From assembly GCA_033026295.1 (NCBI GenBank), contig CM065168.1:24777306-24841305 (forward strand): a stretch of DNA of 64,000 nt, given 5' to 3'. Source of the DNA: Channa striata. Lineage: Eukaryota; Chordata; Actinopteri; Anabantiformes; Channidae. Position 1 is the stretch's first letter. Each line of letters opens with the position of its first letter. Shown piece by piece: positions 49,777 to 63,100 of the stretch. The notes under the pieces are model-generated. The model was given only the letters and a program-made list of their open reading frames with translations, was not told where the DNA came from and did no database searches. The translations under genes were made by a program, and so were the position numbers.

Positions 49777-52700
49777 CTCTGACTCTGGATGCCCATCACT
49801 GATGAGAAGGTAGTGATCTGTGACAGGGAAGCAGAAGTGGAGTTAACTTTACACTCACAGAGAAACAACTTTTAATGCACTAATGTTACTTTCCTAAAGT
49901 TTGCTCCACTCAACAATTTAAAGTCCCTATGCAGTTAATACATTGTATGTGTTCTTAATGAAACCGTACTTATTGGAAACTGTACAATACATTCATCATG
50001 AATATAATCATGAAGGTTTAAAAGCTAGGGTAAAAAATGAGAATAAGAAAACTGGCTTAAAATGCATTGACAAACTGTATGTCAGGTTGTGCATGAGCAA
50101 CAACACAAATTTGCTACGTATCGTGTGCCATGCCAGTTTGGAATTTTTGTGTTGTGGTTTATTTACAGCCCATTTGTCATCCAGCAAGCCACACAATTTT
50201 GTTCCCGGCTCTGTAAAATGAACAGGGATTAGCGTCTGAGTAAACTTTGCAAAAGTCAGTTCAGAGCCTCTGTTCTCTCACGCTCTGTTTACATGTCATC
50301 AAAAACAAACCAAAGCTTTTAGGGAAAATTAATGAGGCCACAGCGACAACCGTGTGTGGAGATTCTCAGTCATTAAGGTTATGATTATCCTAAAGGTGAT
50401 ACTCATAGCTCTTTTCCACCAAGGCGGTTCGACGGAGGCTCTCAACCAGCTAAAAACAGTAACCTGGACATGGCACCTAGTCTACATGTATGAAAAAGGG
50501 GTGAAAGTGACAAGTGGACTTCTGTTTTACCTCTCATCTGAAAGGCCTCCTCATTTCTCTAGTGATGGTTCGGGAGTAAAAGGACATTTAGTTCTGCAGA
50601 GTCATTAAGTTAACACCTTCACCTGCTGCAAGCTGTTGTCCCAACAGGAGCTGCTGGACGGACTGTTCCAGCGCCGTCTTTGCGATGTGCGCATGGGCAA
50701 TGCAATATCACTAATGATGTTACATGAAACTATTTCCGAAACGAAAAGGACAACGTTGACCTAAAATTGCTACTTTGTTGTCATTTTCCTCGTGAGTTAA
50801 CAGATGCGTTGATTTACTTCATTTTTCGCTTCTAATAGCAGTTGCAGCGCTCGCCTGCTGTGTTTGGTGCTCTTTATCGAGGATGCACATTAGCACATGT
50901 ACATTATCACATTAACACAAATACCGGATATGAGTGGCAAAATTTATATCTACTCCGTTTTGCTACAACCCTTACCCACCTCCTCTCCCTTATCCTACTT
51001 CCTAAGTGAGGAGTTCGGAGTATACTGTGGATCATTTGCGATCAGTTCTTTCTTAATTAAAGTCATCTTGTATAAAATTAATATTTTTCATATTGCAATA
51101 TGTGTCTGAGAAATTTTTTTTCGCAGTGTATAGTAAGTTTTAATTTAAATACCATGCTGCCCTAGTCCTACCCAATCATCATTAGGGCCACAAGAGCCAC
51201 AGTAGTAATGACTGGGAATCCACCTGCAGAGGAAAGTCAGGACCATATTGCTGATGTGGTGATTAGGGGTTTGATAGGGAAAACATTGACAAGAACTTCA
51301 AGCAAATCTAGCTGCCACTGAACAGCACCTTTGACAATTCCAAGTGAGTGACGGAGAATGATAAAATGTATACACAGACAAAACAATTAGTGAGTGAAAA
51401 ACATTTTAATCAATTTAACCTCTAAGGATCTGTAAAGGAAAATTAGGCATGATTACTCTTAAAAATGTTTAAATATGGTTATGGATATTTCTAATAAGCT
51501 GAGGGCCTTAGCTACCACCAATGGGCATTAGGGTCATAGCTTATTATACCTGGGAATCAGGGGTTATGTGAAGAGGGGTTCGCGTTCGATGATTAGAGAC
51601 ATTAATATTACATTAGACAAATTCACATTTAGACAAAAATCGAAATGAGTTCAAATATAAGGGCTTCTCCACCTCGCAGCAGAAGAGTAATTTAGGCAAA
51701 CGCATTAACGTTAACAGACGATGTCATTAGACTGTTAATGTTAAATGATGTATTGTTTTTTAATACAGTTTGTTTCTTGGGTTGGTTGGAATCTGCTCAA
51801 GGGACCATTTAACCATTTATCAAAATAAGGAATGATCTTTATGAAAGCTACATGCATTTTTACATCATGCTTTGCTTGCCTCACTTGATGGTTTCTATGA
51901 GAAAATACTTGAAGAGACCTGCTTTACACACCACAACGTGCTTGTGTACTTGAGTGTCCTTGCATGCTGCAATAACATGATCTGCTACCTCTGTGCTCCT
52001 TTCTTCTCTGTTTGCTCACAAGCTCCAAATTAACAATTTGCGAATCAAAGGAGTCATTGAACATCCTTAATTCCATTCCACCTTTCATTTCACATGTCTA
52101 ATTTAGTTCAGAACACCTCCCTAAACCTTTCACTAGTCACCATCAGCATTACTGTTGAAAAAAAAGGGAGGAGGAGGGGAGGCGGCAGCAATGGTGAGGA
52201 AAACAATTATTTCAAGTCATTTTGTATTGGTTTGTTGCTGCCGTGAACAAAGGCTGAGCGTAGAGTGTTTTTCTTTTCTTTTTTTGAGAGGTAATAATTT
52301 ATGTGGACTTGCTTTCCTAATTGGAGAGTGGGGAATTGACGTTGGGACTGTGGAGCAAATGCAAAACACAACAAGAAAAGATAGAAGATGGTTGGCAGTG
52401 TGTGTTAGTGCGCTCTTGTGTGAGAGAGAGGGAGGGAACATAACACAGAGTGAGAGGGTTCGGCGTTTTGGTAGAGCTCCTCTCATCTCTCGGAAGAAGA
52501 CTTTTATCGTCTCTTCTAGTCGCGACGCTGATGAGGAGCTTTACAGGCGGCGAGAAGAGAGGGAAGAGAAGAAGAAGCTTGTTAGGGAAGGGAGGTGTTG
52601 ATGAGATAATTACACAGCTGTCATAGTCCCTGTCTAGCCCAAGAGCTCTGCCATCAACGTTTGTGTGTGTGTGTGTGTCTGTGTACTGTACATGTCAGTG

Positions 52701-52933
52701 TGTGTTTTTCTATGTCTGAACTGGTGTAGAACGTGTTTGTCAGTGTATCATTCTTTTCTAGAAAATGGTACAATACACATTGCAGATTGGTGTCTGTGTG
52801 AATATGCTGTATGTATAATATCCACTGATGGCAGGGTTAATGTGGTGGTGGACAGTGGTCAGTGATGAACGCATTTAATGTTGATAATGGTTGACAGACA
52901 CGGCGTGTATGCTGTGTATGGATGCACTACTGC

Positions 52934-53103
52934 GGCGGCTGTAGCTCAGTTGGTCAAAGCAGTTGTTCGATACTTGCTGCGTGTTGAGGTGTCCTTGGGC
53001 AAGACACTGGACGCCTAGTTGCTCCTGGTGGGCCAGATGAGTGTACCAAATCACTCTGTAAGTCGCTTTGGATAAAAGCATCTGCAAAATGACTAAATGT
53101 ACT
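52934..53103 (+). mobile_element. Near-complete tRNA-derived SINE (about 170 bp)
   Basis: The 5' head GGCTGTAGCTCAGTTGGTC is tRNA-like and carries a pol III A box (TAGCTCAGTTGG). GTTGTTCGATACTTG is a degenerate B box. The middle has CCTTGGGCAAGACACTG and CTCCTGGTGGGCCAGATGAG. The 3' end has AAGTCGCTTTGGATAAAAGC and then TGCAAAATGACTAAATGT, the tail shared by V-SINE-type fish elements. Other copies are the relics at 28790-28901 and 24725-24755. The tRNA-like head is not a functional tRNA gene. No clear target duplication is visible. Confidence 0.75.
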
Positions 53104-53672
53104 AAACTGACCCACTACAGGGGCCTCTGAAAAAGAGTCAGTGAATCAAAATGATACACAATGACATGAAACTATCCTAAAGCAACCACAAAATGCCCTA
53201 AAACTGATAATAAATGTCAAAATAATAGACACAAAAGTTCAAAAATTCTCATGAAATAAATAAAAAGACACAAAAAATAAGTTTTCTGACAATTGCCGTA
53301 TAACCACAGACCAGCCAGCGTGTCCGTGCTAATCCTTGTTCACCACTGCAGAAATAAAACAACCAAGTGATATTAATGTTGTGGCTAATTGGTGTGTGTA
53401 CCAATGGCTGCACTTTTTCCCCGCAAAATGTATGGCTGTGTCATTTGGGGTGGAAATTAAGTTTTGAGCATCTGCCATTTGCTGCCATTTCCCCCTTGTA
53501 TTCTTCCCCTTCTGTATGTGTGAGTTTTCTTTTTAAAGGCGACATTGTTGTTATCATCACAAAGGAGTCACTGCAGGCGCTGCAGGCAAACCTCCACGAC
53601 AGCCCATAATTCTTCCACGTTGACTTCAGACACATACACTCCCTCCATCAGCCTGCCATGACCTCTGCTATT

Positions 53673-53679
<7 letters not shown>

Positions 53680-53704
<25 letters not shown>

Positions 53705-53706
53705 TG
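53680..53706. repeat. (TG)n microsatellite
   Basis: About 13 TG units in intron 1. Confidence 0.95.
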
Positions 53707-56700
53707 CGCCTGCGTCACTGCGTTTCAAAAAGCACTGGCAGGCCTGGCTGATTTGATACATGTCCAAGGCATGAATGCCAGGCCGCAGGCGTCCACACAC
53801 ACCAGACAACCTGCTGGCCAGATTGAAACACAGGAAGACAAAAGGAATAGGGGGAAAAAGTGATGGAGCAAAGTTGACCACTGCCCTGGGAAATATGCAG
53901 CGTGTCTCGGAGCGAGCAAAGCAAGCTCTCAAGTAGGTGGACTGACTTTTTTTTTCGTCTGGCGCTCTCGCACATGTGGGGAGTGCAGGGTAGAGAAAGT
54001 GAGGGAAAAATTGGTGGTGGTGGTGGTAGTAGCGTGGTTTGTGTTTCTGTTATGAACACAACGCTGTGCAACAGGAACAAACTCAATTTCAAGCCCTGAG
54101 TCCTCGAGGAGAAGCACTCGGTCCCTCCACCTGCCTCCACAGCCAAACAAAGGCTTTAACCTCTTCACTGCTGCGCAGCTTTGAGTTAGAGCTCGGACAC
54201 AGTCCCTCTCCGTTTAAAGCTACTTTTCTTCCTTTGTGCCCTGAAGGTCAGTTAGTCACCTCAACAACTTTTTGCTTGTTATGAGCACAAAAAGTAAAAT
54301 TCAGGTGTAAGATGTCGGCAATATGTCCGTGAAGCCGGGATGAAGAGAGATCAGCAGACAATTGGACTTCTCTTCTGTTTACCGTATGTAGGATGAGAAA
54401 GGGAGGAGGAATACCGTAATGATCCTAGACTCTGAGGGGCTCCGCGAGGCCGGATGTTTTAATTCCTGAGGCATCAGAGAGCGACACTTTGTCCCTGCGC
54501 TTTGCATTACATGCTGACACTTTGTGTCAGTGATCAGCGCTCTGAGTTTTCAGTGTAGTGCACTGGAAGCCCAGACGCGTCAATATTTGAAGCCTAAAGC
54601 AGTGACTGACTATATGAAGTTTAAAAGTCTTAAACGGAGGTTCATGATGATACAACAACGATTGCTACGTGTTAATGATGATCGTAACACAACGTGGTTA
54701 TTTTAGTCAGGCAGAATGTGTGTCATGTCTAATTTGTCTGGCAACTTCACTTTACCCTGATGTTTTTTGTATATAACTTGAAGGCAGTTTTTGTGTGTGT
54801 ATACATTTGTTTCCCATGGCATCGAAAGGTGACGCTCCATCAACTGTGGCCTCAATTTGACAAGCCAAAGGATGTACAAAGCAGCACAATTAGATGCCCT
54901 AGGAAGCGTCAAGATTTGAACCTGTAGGGTCAGAACATGTTGGGCAAAGACACCTATTAATACAACCGAAACCCACCCAACCAACCCCGGCATTCGCCAT
55001 TTCCCCAATTTTTTGACGGTGATCAGACAGGTATGCTTGTGTGTTACAGTTACCTGTACTATCTGTTAGTCCTGACTAACAACATCCTGCGTGTATGGAA
55101 TAGTGTCTTTATCGGAGGGTTAAATTATTGTTGTCCTCACAAAATGTGCCAACAGAAGTAGCTCTCATGAGCCCACTTTTCCTTTTTTTTTGGGGGGGAG
55201 GTTCATTTGGCTGGTCTTCCTCTCGTAATTGTACGCCTCTGGGGAAATATGAGGGGCAAAGTGCTAATTACTGCCTGTCCTGTGTTTCAGTCACACAGTT
55301 CCTGTCACATTAAAGCAAAGCAGGAGACATGCCACTAAACCCAACTGCTTGTACACAAGTCATAATGCAGACAACTAACTCAAATTAGATAAATGACTCC
55401 CACCACCTTCAAAGACAGAGGGATTTCTCATTTGAGAGGAAATTAAATTAATACCACTGGGAATGATTTGTGAATCTTCACTGGGTCTGCTGTGGCAATA
55501 ACACGCACCGTTTTAAATTCAGGGAGGGGATATATTTGGCTTTTTTTGTTGTTGTTTAATAACAGTATAGTGGGGAAAAAATTCCCTCAGTGTGCTGAAG
55601 AATTATTAAATCCACTTGTGTAGTCCGCTACTTTCATTATGTCACTTTTGGTGGGCTGATGAAGAGCACTCAGAGGAGCGTAATTGGCGGCATCCATTTG
55701 TGACCTTGGCTGTAGAGCGAGGGGGCCGCTGCATCGATACGAGGCGACGGGACGTTGGCGCCCTGAGGAAGGGAGAGGCAGAGAGAAGGCTGGTGGATAC
55801 AGGAGGGATGGATGGAGAGATGAGAGGATGGTGGCACTGCCATCTGTCTATGTGTTCTGACCCACTGCCCTCCTCAGCGGCCCGATGCCCAAATTAGGAG
55901 AAGTGACACACCAGCTAATTGCAGCACGTGAGTGTTTGTGTGGGAAGCAACAGTCTTTGCATAGGGAAATTAGACGATCATGAGGCTCCACTTGGCAAGA
56001 TTGTTGTGGAAAAATACTCATGCCTTATTCACCAAAAACCATGAAGTGGAGCTGCAGCAGACAAGAGCGCTCTATCCCTATTACGACGTTCTACGTCTTT
56101 TTTGCCTTCGTGAACTGTGGGTGTAGAGACCCTTCTTGACCCACAGGAAATTACTGAAAAGCGGCACTTCAGAGCAAAACTTGCTGCAGCACAGCAGCAT
56201 CCGATCACTGTTTAGTAGAATTAACCCAGATTCCATCTCCTTGGTGCACGTCTGTACAGGTTGGTAAACACAGGCATCCTGTTCCTGCTTTTGAAGTTCA
56301 TTACTTTCAGAATGGCTGACTGCTGCTATTTGGAGCCACCAAAGACACAAGAGTGCCTGGAATAGTTTATTAAAGTGATCTGCAAAATCAGTGATTTTGT
56401 TTTGGGCATCATTTGTGTTTAAGCCGTGTCAGCCCACACAGGTGTTTCAATTATTCTGGCTAATTAGATCTATTTTCAGTCTGAACTTCAGAGATATGTT
56501 AGGAGACTGTTATAGTCACTAAACTTTAAGCACTTAAAGCTCCATTAATTAGTTCTGCGCTGGTCTTTCCATCATTTTGTTCCAGGCTGAAAAAAGGATT
56601 GGATGAATTGCCAAAAGATTTTGTAGAGTCATTCACGATTCCCAAAGAATGAATGAGTAACTGTGATGATCCCCTGATTGTAAGCTTTCACCTTCATCGG

Positions 56701-56879
56701 ATCAAAGTTTTTAGTTTATGACCTAAGCTAATGGTTTCATTATCAGGTTCAGTTACACTTACACTAAATAGCAAATGGTGCCATGCTAATTTGCAAAACT
56801 GATGTAGTAAAATTGTCAAACATTGTCCAGTAAACTTCAGTATTTTAGCACATAAAAACAGAACACAAATTAAAGCCTT

Positions 56880-57420
56880 TTTTCAACCTCCAACTTTATT
56901 GGGACAAACATAATCATAAATTTAACAGTTAGATTTAATAATTGGTTGAAAATCATTTGCAATTAATGACTGAAATCCTGAAATCAGGAACACACAAACA
57001 TTGCCAAATGTTGAGTTTCTTTCCTGTTGATGCCCTACCAGATGTTTCCTGCAGCTGGCTTAATTTGCTGCTTGTCTTAGTGGATTTTTGGTTTCAGTTT
57101 TCCATTTAGCAAATGACATGAAGCTTAGCCAGATGCAGGTTAGTTGACTGACTTGACACAATGCATCTAGTGTATTCAATCACACAAAATTCCAGGAGGT
57201 CCAGTCACTTCATATCCTTCCTTCCGTCAAGATCCACTCCATTAAGCATCACAACTTTTTCACCATTACCAACATAAGCTTTTTCCACAGTTATGCAGAA
57301 ACATTCATGGCAGATTCATTTTAGGGATGCAGACATATTTTCATCAATGCCCATGTAAAATCCATATTGTTGGCAACATTAAGTATAATGATCGAAACGA
57401 ATGACTAATGTATGTCTAAA
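56880..57420 (-). mobile_element. Degenerate Tc1/mariner-like transposon remnant
   Basis: On the plus strand this block reads ATGCCCTACCAGATGTTTCC, then TGCAGCTGGCTTAATTTGCT, then GACTGACTTGACACAATGC. Upstream are AATTGCAAATG-type words near an end starting CAACCTCCAACTTTATTGGG. The same succession occurs, in reverse complement, in the 3' half of the transposase gene and tail of Tc1/mariner-like elements common in fish, where the corresponding protein segment runs after the second catalytic aspartate. Here every frame is broken by stops. The outer ends are not visible. The assignment is from memory of the repeat. Confidence 0.45.
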
Positions 57421-60102
57421 ATAATTCTATGTCTACTATACGTGTTTAGTTTTGTAAAAGGTGCTCAAGCTTTTTAACAATATAACAAGTTGCCTACTGT
57501 CCAACACTTTAATAATTCATCAATGAAAGTTGAACAATCTTAGTCACACATCAAAGTAACTTTTTGTTCTGATATAGCTTGGATTCTTTTTTGACACTCC
57601 ACTATGTTCTGCACAGCCCTTCAGGTTGCCACCGTTATCAAATGTGTTTAAACCACAATGCTAAAACACTTACTAAAGAAGCAGAAATTGTTGCTCTTCA
57701 CTGATTGCTCAGAAGGTTGAACCTCATTCAGAAACCTTTAGAAGTGAATATTTCAGTTTAACTACCAGTGCTGTTAACTGAGTCGCTTGGGACATCCATT
57801 TCCTCTCTTCACATAAAGTAATGAAAAATAAATTCATTGTACAAAACAGTCGAATAATGTATCTTTAAGGTGCAGAGATTTAACCTGAATCTGATCAGGA
57901 ATCGACGCATTTGACCTGCTCGAATAAGAGGTAGCAACTACAGGCTCAAAACATACAGTATCTACTAAGTTGGCTGCGGTGCACCTGTAAAAAAAAAAAG
58001 CAAATGTGAAACACTTTGTGGTCCAGATAGAAGCCTCTTAGGATCCTTCAGCAAGCTTTTAGCCTGCTCTGAAATTCTTCTATTCCCTGCTGGCTACAAA
58101 GGGATTAATGCAGCTTTATAGGAATCCTAAAGATGTTTGCTGTCCCCCCATAACTGGCACAATGAGAGATTATAATGAAGTTACTGTAGATGTCAGTCAT
58201 ACATAATGTGCTCACACAATCCCGAGAGGATGTTTAATCGGGCAGAAACAAAAACACCTGTGTACGTGTAATTTCGCTGTGGGAACAGATAACAGAGGTC
58301 ACGTTCCTTTGGAAGTTCTTGTTTTGTGTCTGTAGGTGGCGCTGTTTGCTATTGTCCACCATCATAGCTCATTTTTAGTTATTGAATAGAAAAACATCCG
58401 GCAAAATAGTTTTCTTTTGCAGTCTACTAAACGCTCCGAAAAAGGCTGAATGTTTCTTCAACATATCCCACATAAGTACAGAGCGAGGAGTTTATCTGAA
58501 AATTCATCAGTGTGACTGAAAGGAATAAGGACATGAACTTGTCCAGCTGAGGGGGAGGAGGCCAAGTCACGTAGTTCACATCCTGCTTTAAGGCAAAACC
58601 CCTGCAGCTTTCATACACAGGACAGACAGGAGGCGAGAGTCAGAGAATCAGACCAAAAAAAAGGACGAGAGATGAACAAGCTTAAAAGTGTGAAGTGTTT
58701 ATTAAACTTATTCTTATGTGAGGAACATCACTTGGCAGTTTGACAAGCAGCCCCGGGGCAGAGATCATATTAGCTAGAAGGGTTGGAAGAGAGCGACACA
58801 TACAGAAAAGACGATATGGACTCTGCCAGTGGGTAGAATTAGTGCTTTCCCTTCCCCTTTTCCCCCATCTGTCCATCACTCGTTGAAATTTCCTGTCACT
58901 CAGAGCTAAAGGTGTTTGCAAACAAAATTTGAACAAAAATCACATGTATTTCTGGTGTAGTTCTCCAAACTAAACAACCATGTAGGTTGTGTCTGTTCTC
59001 GGATGTGAACCATAGGAGCAAACCACCAGCCGGCAGAAACTTGGAATTACGTTTGTACTATACAGGAACTATAGTGTGCTACGTGAAAGCCCTGTAATGT
59101 GAGAACTACTAAAGCTGCCACTCCTCACAATTTAGATGTGACAATACTGAAGACAAGACAAATGTGAAGATGAAAGTGAGTTAGGTCTACATAGGGAAGA
59201 TGTGTAAAATTTTATATCCACTAAAGCTTGGTCTTCACAGAACTTGGTGGAGCTAATTCATAGAGAGAATAAAAGGATATATTTTAATAAGTACTATGAC
59301 CATTGATTTCAATAATAAACTAATAGTAAAAAAGCTGAATACCAAAGCTCATGAACCATAGTCAAAATTGTTTCTATTTTTTTTTGTACTTAAAATTACA
59401 AAAAAATTAACATATTATTAAATGTTTCTGAAAATGTGAAGATACATATGCGATCAATACTAGAAAAAATACTGAAATAAGTTCCTGCAAAAATAAAAAA
59501 AATTAATTAAAAAAGCAAGAAAAAAAAATACCTTATGTATGCTGTGAAATTATTTCTGAAATTCTGTCTGGTTACCGGTATTTTATTAAGTTATTTTACT
59601 CTCCGAATCTTTGTAATTTTTTTCTATTCTTTGTTAGTTGTCTAATATTTTTATTCTTGATATTTATTGACTTTGTGGTGTTGATCTTCAACCTCAAGAA
59701 ATGAAAGACTCTTCAAATTTTTATCAACAATTTATTGGATATTTCAGTGACTTTCAGCCCTTTGCACATGGGATACGCTCATATTTCCCACTACACATTT
59801 ACCAATAAATACTTTGCTTTTTGTTCTGTTCTGAGCTGGGCCTGCACAGGTCCCAGCTTTGGGCTTGAAACAGGTCAAGGTGACATCACATACTGTGACA
59901 CCCGGTCACCTGAGTTGTCGTGATGACCGTGCTGCCTCATCAGTCACACCTGTCAGACAGGTGACTGTGTGTGACTCTGTCAGGTGCCAGCATGCACAGA
60001 GGATGAAGGGCAGGATGGATGTGTGTGTGTGTAAGATGGGGGGGGGTTAAAAATAATTTAAAGTTTATCACTTACCTCTGTTTTTTTGTTCTTATTCTGC
60101 AG

Positions 60103-60167
60103 TGAATCTTCTGGACACGACGACGATCACAGGAGACTGGGGCTGGTTAACGTATCCATCACACGGG
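60103..60167 (+). CDS. epha8: EPHA8 Eph receptor, coding exon 2 (start of ephrin-binding domain)
   Basis: This 65-bp exon lies between a strong acceptor (TTCTTATTCTGCAG) and a GTAAGG donor at 60168. With the last G of exon 1 it encodes 22 residues, beginning VNLLDTTTITGDWGWLT and ending YPSHG, and it ends in phase 0. All Eph receptors begin their mature ectodomain with a segment of this kind. The GDWGWLTYP wording matches EPHA8 as I remember it, better than EPHA3, A4, A5 or A7, which have GELGW or GDLGW. The length and phases match the Eph gene family exactly. The next exon, coding most of the ligand-binding domain, is not in the window, so this gene is partial here. The paralogue name is a by-eye call. 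Confidence 0.85.
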
Positions 60168-63100
60168 GTAAGGCTTCAGAATACTGTAGAACACAAACAC
60201 AATGTCGCCTGTCCACACCAATGATCACAACTTCACACAATATCAATGACGTAAATATTTTCGCTGTGTTGCAAAGAACCGACTTAGAATCAACCTCTAG
60301 CCAGCATCAAATTGTTTCCTGGTTAATCCTGGCTAAAATCCTGGTGTATGATCCTTGTGTATTTCTGTGAAACCCCAACTGCAGATACTGTATTCAAAGC
60401 ACAAAGCAACACCTGTTGCAAAGCGACTCCTATTTTTAGCCCATTTAAAGATGTGCACGGCAGTGATTTTCCAGTTGAGGGGAAGCCTGTGCTTGTGGTT
60501 GCAACGCTGACACCACCACAGCTAATTACATGTTCGTCAGTTGCAGCCAGACAGCTACACACAACGCTCACCTAATTCCAACATCAGCCTCGACATCACT
60601 TTCAGCCTCCACCACATATTGGCGGCAAGGTGCATATCACAGAAGGGGAGAACCTACAGCCTCCCCCGGGGAACAAGAGAACAGGGAGGTGGGAAGGGAA
60701 GAGGGAGAGAGATGAAAGAGAGAACGAGGTGACAGCGAGGGCACGGCGTTGCTACATTAGCATATTGTAATGCCACATGATGATGCCCGGGGTGATGAAT
60801 TAGGACTCCAGCCGTGATCTTTATAGCAGCGAGATGCCACCGTGTCCCAGACTCCCCTGGCTGTCAGTGAAGTGGTAGAAACATTTAACTCACCTCCGGC
60901 CCACACAACAGAAGGCGGTGTGATTGAACGGCGGCCAGCAGGAACAGATGGATTGTCTTTCAAGTTCTGAAAAAAAGAGCTGGAAGAATTGGATTAGAGA
61001 TTTGAGCGAAATGACACCTTCTGTGTAAAATCAGCGTGAGAAGTGAAATCTGCTTTGTCCTGACTTCTTCATGTAATGTAGGTTTCATAAAGTCAGCCTT
61101 CAGTGTATTGTGTTATTGGTTAAATCCCAAAGTGATTACTCCTAACTTGATGAAATGCGTTTTTTGAAATGATTCATGTTAACAAACTACAACTACTAAA
61201 ACGTACTTACATGTAAAGAGCTTGTGTCCAAAATAGCATGTATATTCTGTGACTATTCTTTAAGTGGTTCCCAAACATTTTAAAAACATGTCTGGCTTAT
61301 AAGCTCAAGTTGAGCATAATGTTCCTGTTACTATTTTTTGTTACTTTTCACACAGGGAAAAGGAAAAACAATCATTTTAAACAAATGTTATTAGAACCAC
61401 CTCTTCCTTAGGGGCAGAGTCACTGTACTGGCTGCATTAATTCGCACAGGTAGTCACAATGTTATGCGTGATTGTTTCCTTTACGCCGACGACACCATCA
61501 TCTACATAGCTGACCAAGATCTTTCTTCTAACAGTGTCTCCCTTAAGCTATCATTCAGTGCAATTAAGTCTGCTTTTTTCAGATTTACTACTGGTTCTCA
61601 ACTGTACTTAGATGCCTAGAAGAAATCACCTTGCTATGAACCCCAACCCTGTCTAAGTAGATTACATGACCAAATGGTTAGATTAGCAGGGGAGCCCCTT
61701 ATCACACACACCATTGTGCAAACACCGAATCCTGTCCGGCATCATAAGAACTGATCATTGTGCTTATCTGTAGGACCTTGATAGGACACAGACCCATTTA
61801 ACTCTGCTCATTTGACCAGCGTCCCTACAGCCTTCATTCCAACAACCTCATCTCATTTAAAGTTAAAGTTCTATCATCTTACACTAATTCTGCTACCAAA
61901 GCCTTAACGAACTGAAACCTTCTACAGAGTGATCTAAAAAAGCACAGCCTTCGCATTACTAAACTCTCCTTTACGGCCATACTTCCCATACTAAACATTA
62001 CCTTTTCCATTGATGTAGTTGATTATTACCATTTATGATTTATGTTATATTAATAAATATTTATCTTAATGGTCAACATTCCTGGAGCAATGGTGCTTTT
62101 TTCGTGTCTTGTTAAAGGTGTTCTCAGGTGTGCTTCACCTGGTCATATGGGTGATATAAACAAAATAATACAAACAAAATAATGAACAAACTTACTAAAA
62201 TTAATGAATGAATGAAAATGAACAAACAAATATATAAAAATATATAAAATATATCTAGCTTTTCTTATAAAGAGCTACTTTTCTATGGAATCTAAGTCAC
62301 GACGCTGAAGGAGGTGCTGTTTGCCATGTGTTGTTTTTGTAAAGTCATCAGCCCAGCAGCTTCACTTTATTGCCACATCTGCTTAAGCTTTCAGTTTCCA
62401 AATAAGTTGAACTAGCAACCAGAAAATAACTATGACGAATGATGATTGAGGCCACCTAGATTGCACTAGAAATTCAAATGTATTTTTCCAATATTAATGG
62501 AAACAAAGTTTACTTAGTGAAGTTTACTAAGTGAAAAAGAATAATACAAGGCTTTGTGTTTGTGTGTTTGTGTTTCTTTTGACTGTCCTGAGTAGTGGCA
62601 GACAAATATGTTGTAAAATGAGACCAGGACACAACACCATCATTTAGGTTTATTAATTCATGGTTTGGCTTGGGTTCACTGAAACCGTCTGTAAAGGTGA
62701 AAACACTGTATGTTACATTAACATTCATTTGTCATTATTTTCACAGCGATTCAATGATATTCACTCATCTCTACTGTACTTCTTAGAGAGAGTTTTAGCT
62801 CTTATATTTTCCAGCTCCTTGGAGTTAGGCAGGTAGAGGATTTATTAGAGCATTTTCTAAAAATATTTTCCTCTTGGAAACACATTTGACAAAGGTGGGA
62901 CAAGTGAACTGAAAGACTCCAAAGACCTGAGGTGAACTACCAAGTTGGTCAGAGTCATTGCAATATTGACTAGTACAGCTTTGCTGGGGTGAACTGTTCA
63001 CACCCTAAAGAAAAAAACATACACAGTCTGACAAGAGTAAATGAAGACATTTTTAAAGTTGTAAACAGAATATATACTACTAGAACAAATGGTATTTAAT

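Larger units (their letters stand above)
30508..60102 (+). other. EPHA8 intron 1 (29.6 kb)
   Basis: It is bounded by a GTAAGAG donor at 30508 and by a pyrimidine-rich acceptor ending TTCTTATTCTGCAG at 60102. No coding exon was recognised inside. The longest frames, such as 52155-52601, are low-complexity or chance. The intron carries microsatellites, a 245-bp MITE, a SINE, a Tc1-like remnant, pieces of common fish repeats, and several repeat-poor, moderately GC-rich blocks that might be enhancers (reported separately as findings). Long first introns with regulatory elements are usual in Eph genes. Confidence 0.85.

Noticed and set aside
52155..52601. 148-codon open frame in intron 1, one of the longest in the window
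   Set aside because: Starts in a K/G/E-rich run and ends in an R/E/K-rich run, with no recognisable domain, no splice partner and purine-tract bias. Most likely chance.
52934..53005. Apparent tRNA gene (GTAGCTCAGTTGG)
   Set aside because: The cloverleaf is degraded and the sequence continues into a SINE body and tail, so it is a SINE head and not a tRNA gene.
53715..54146. 143-codon minus-strand frame and overlapping frames
   Set aside because: Two or more frames are open at once on both strands over the same bases, with compositional bias from CA/GGT repeats and no domain.
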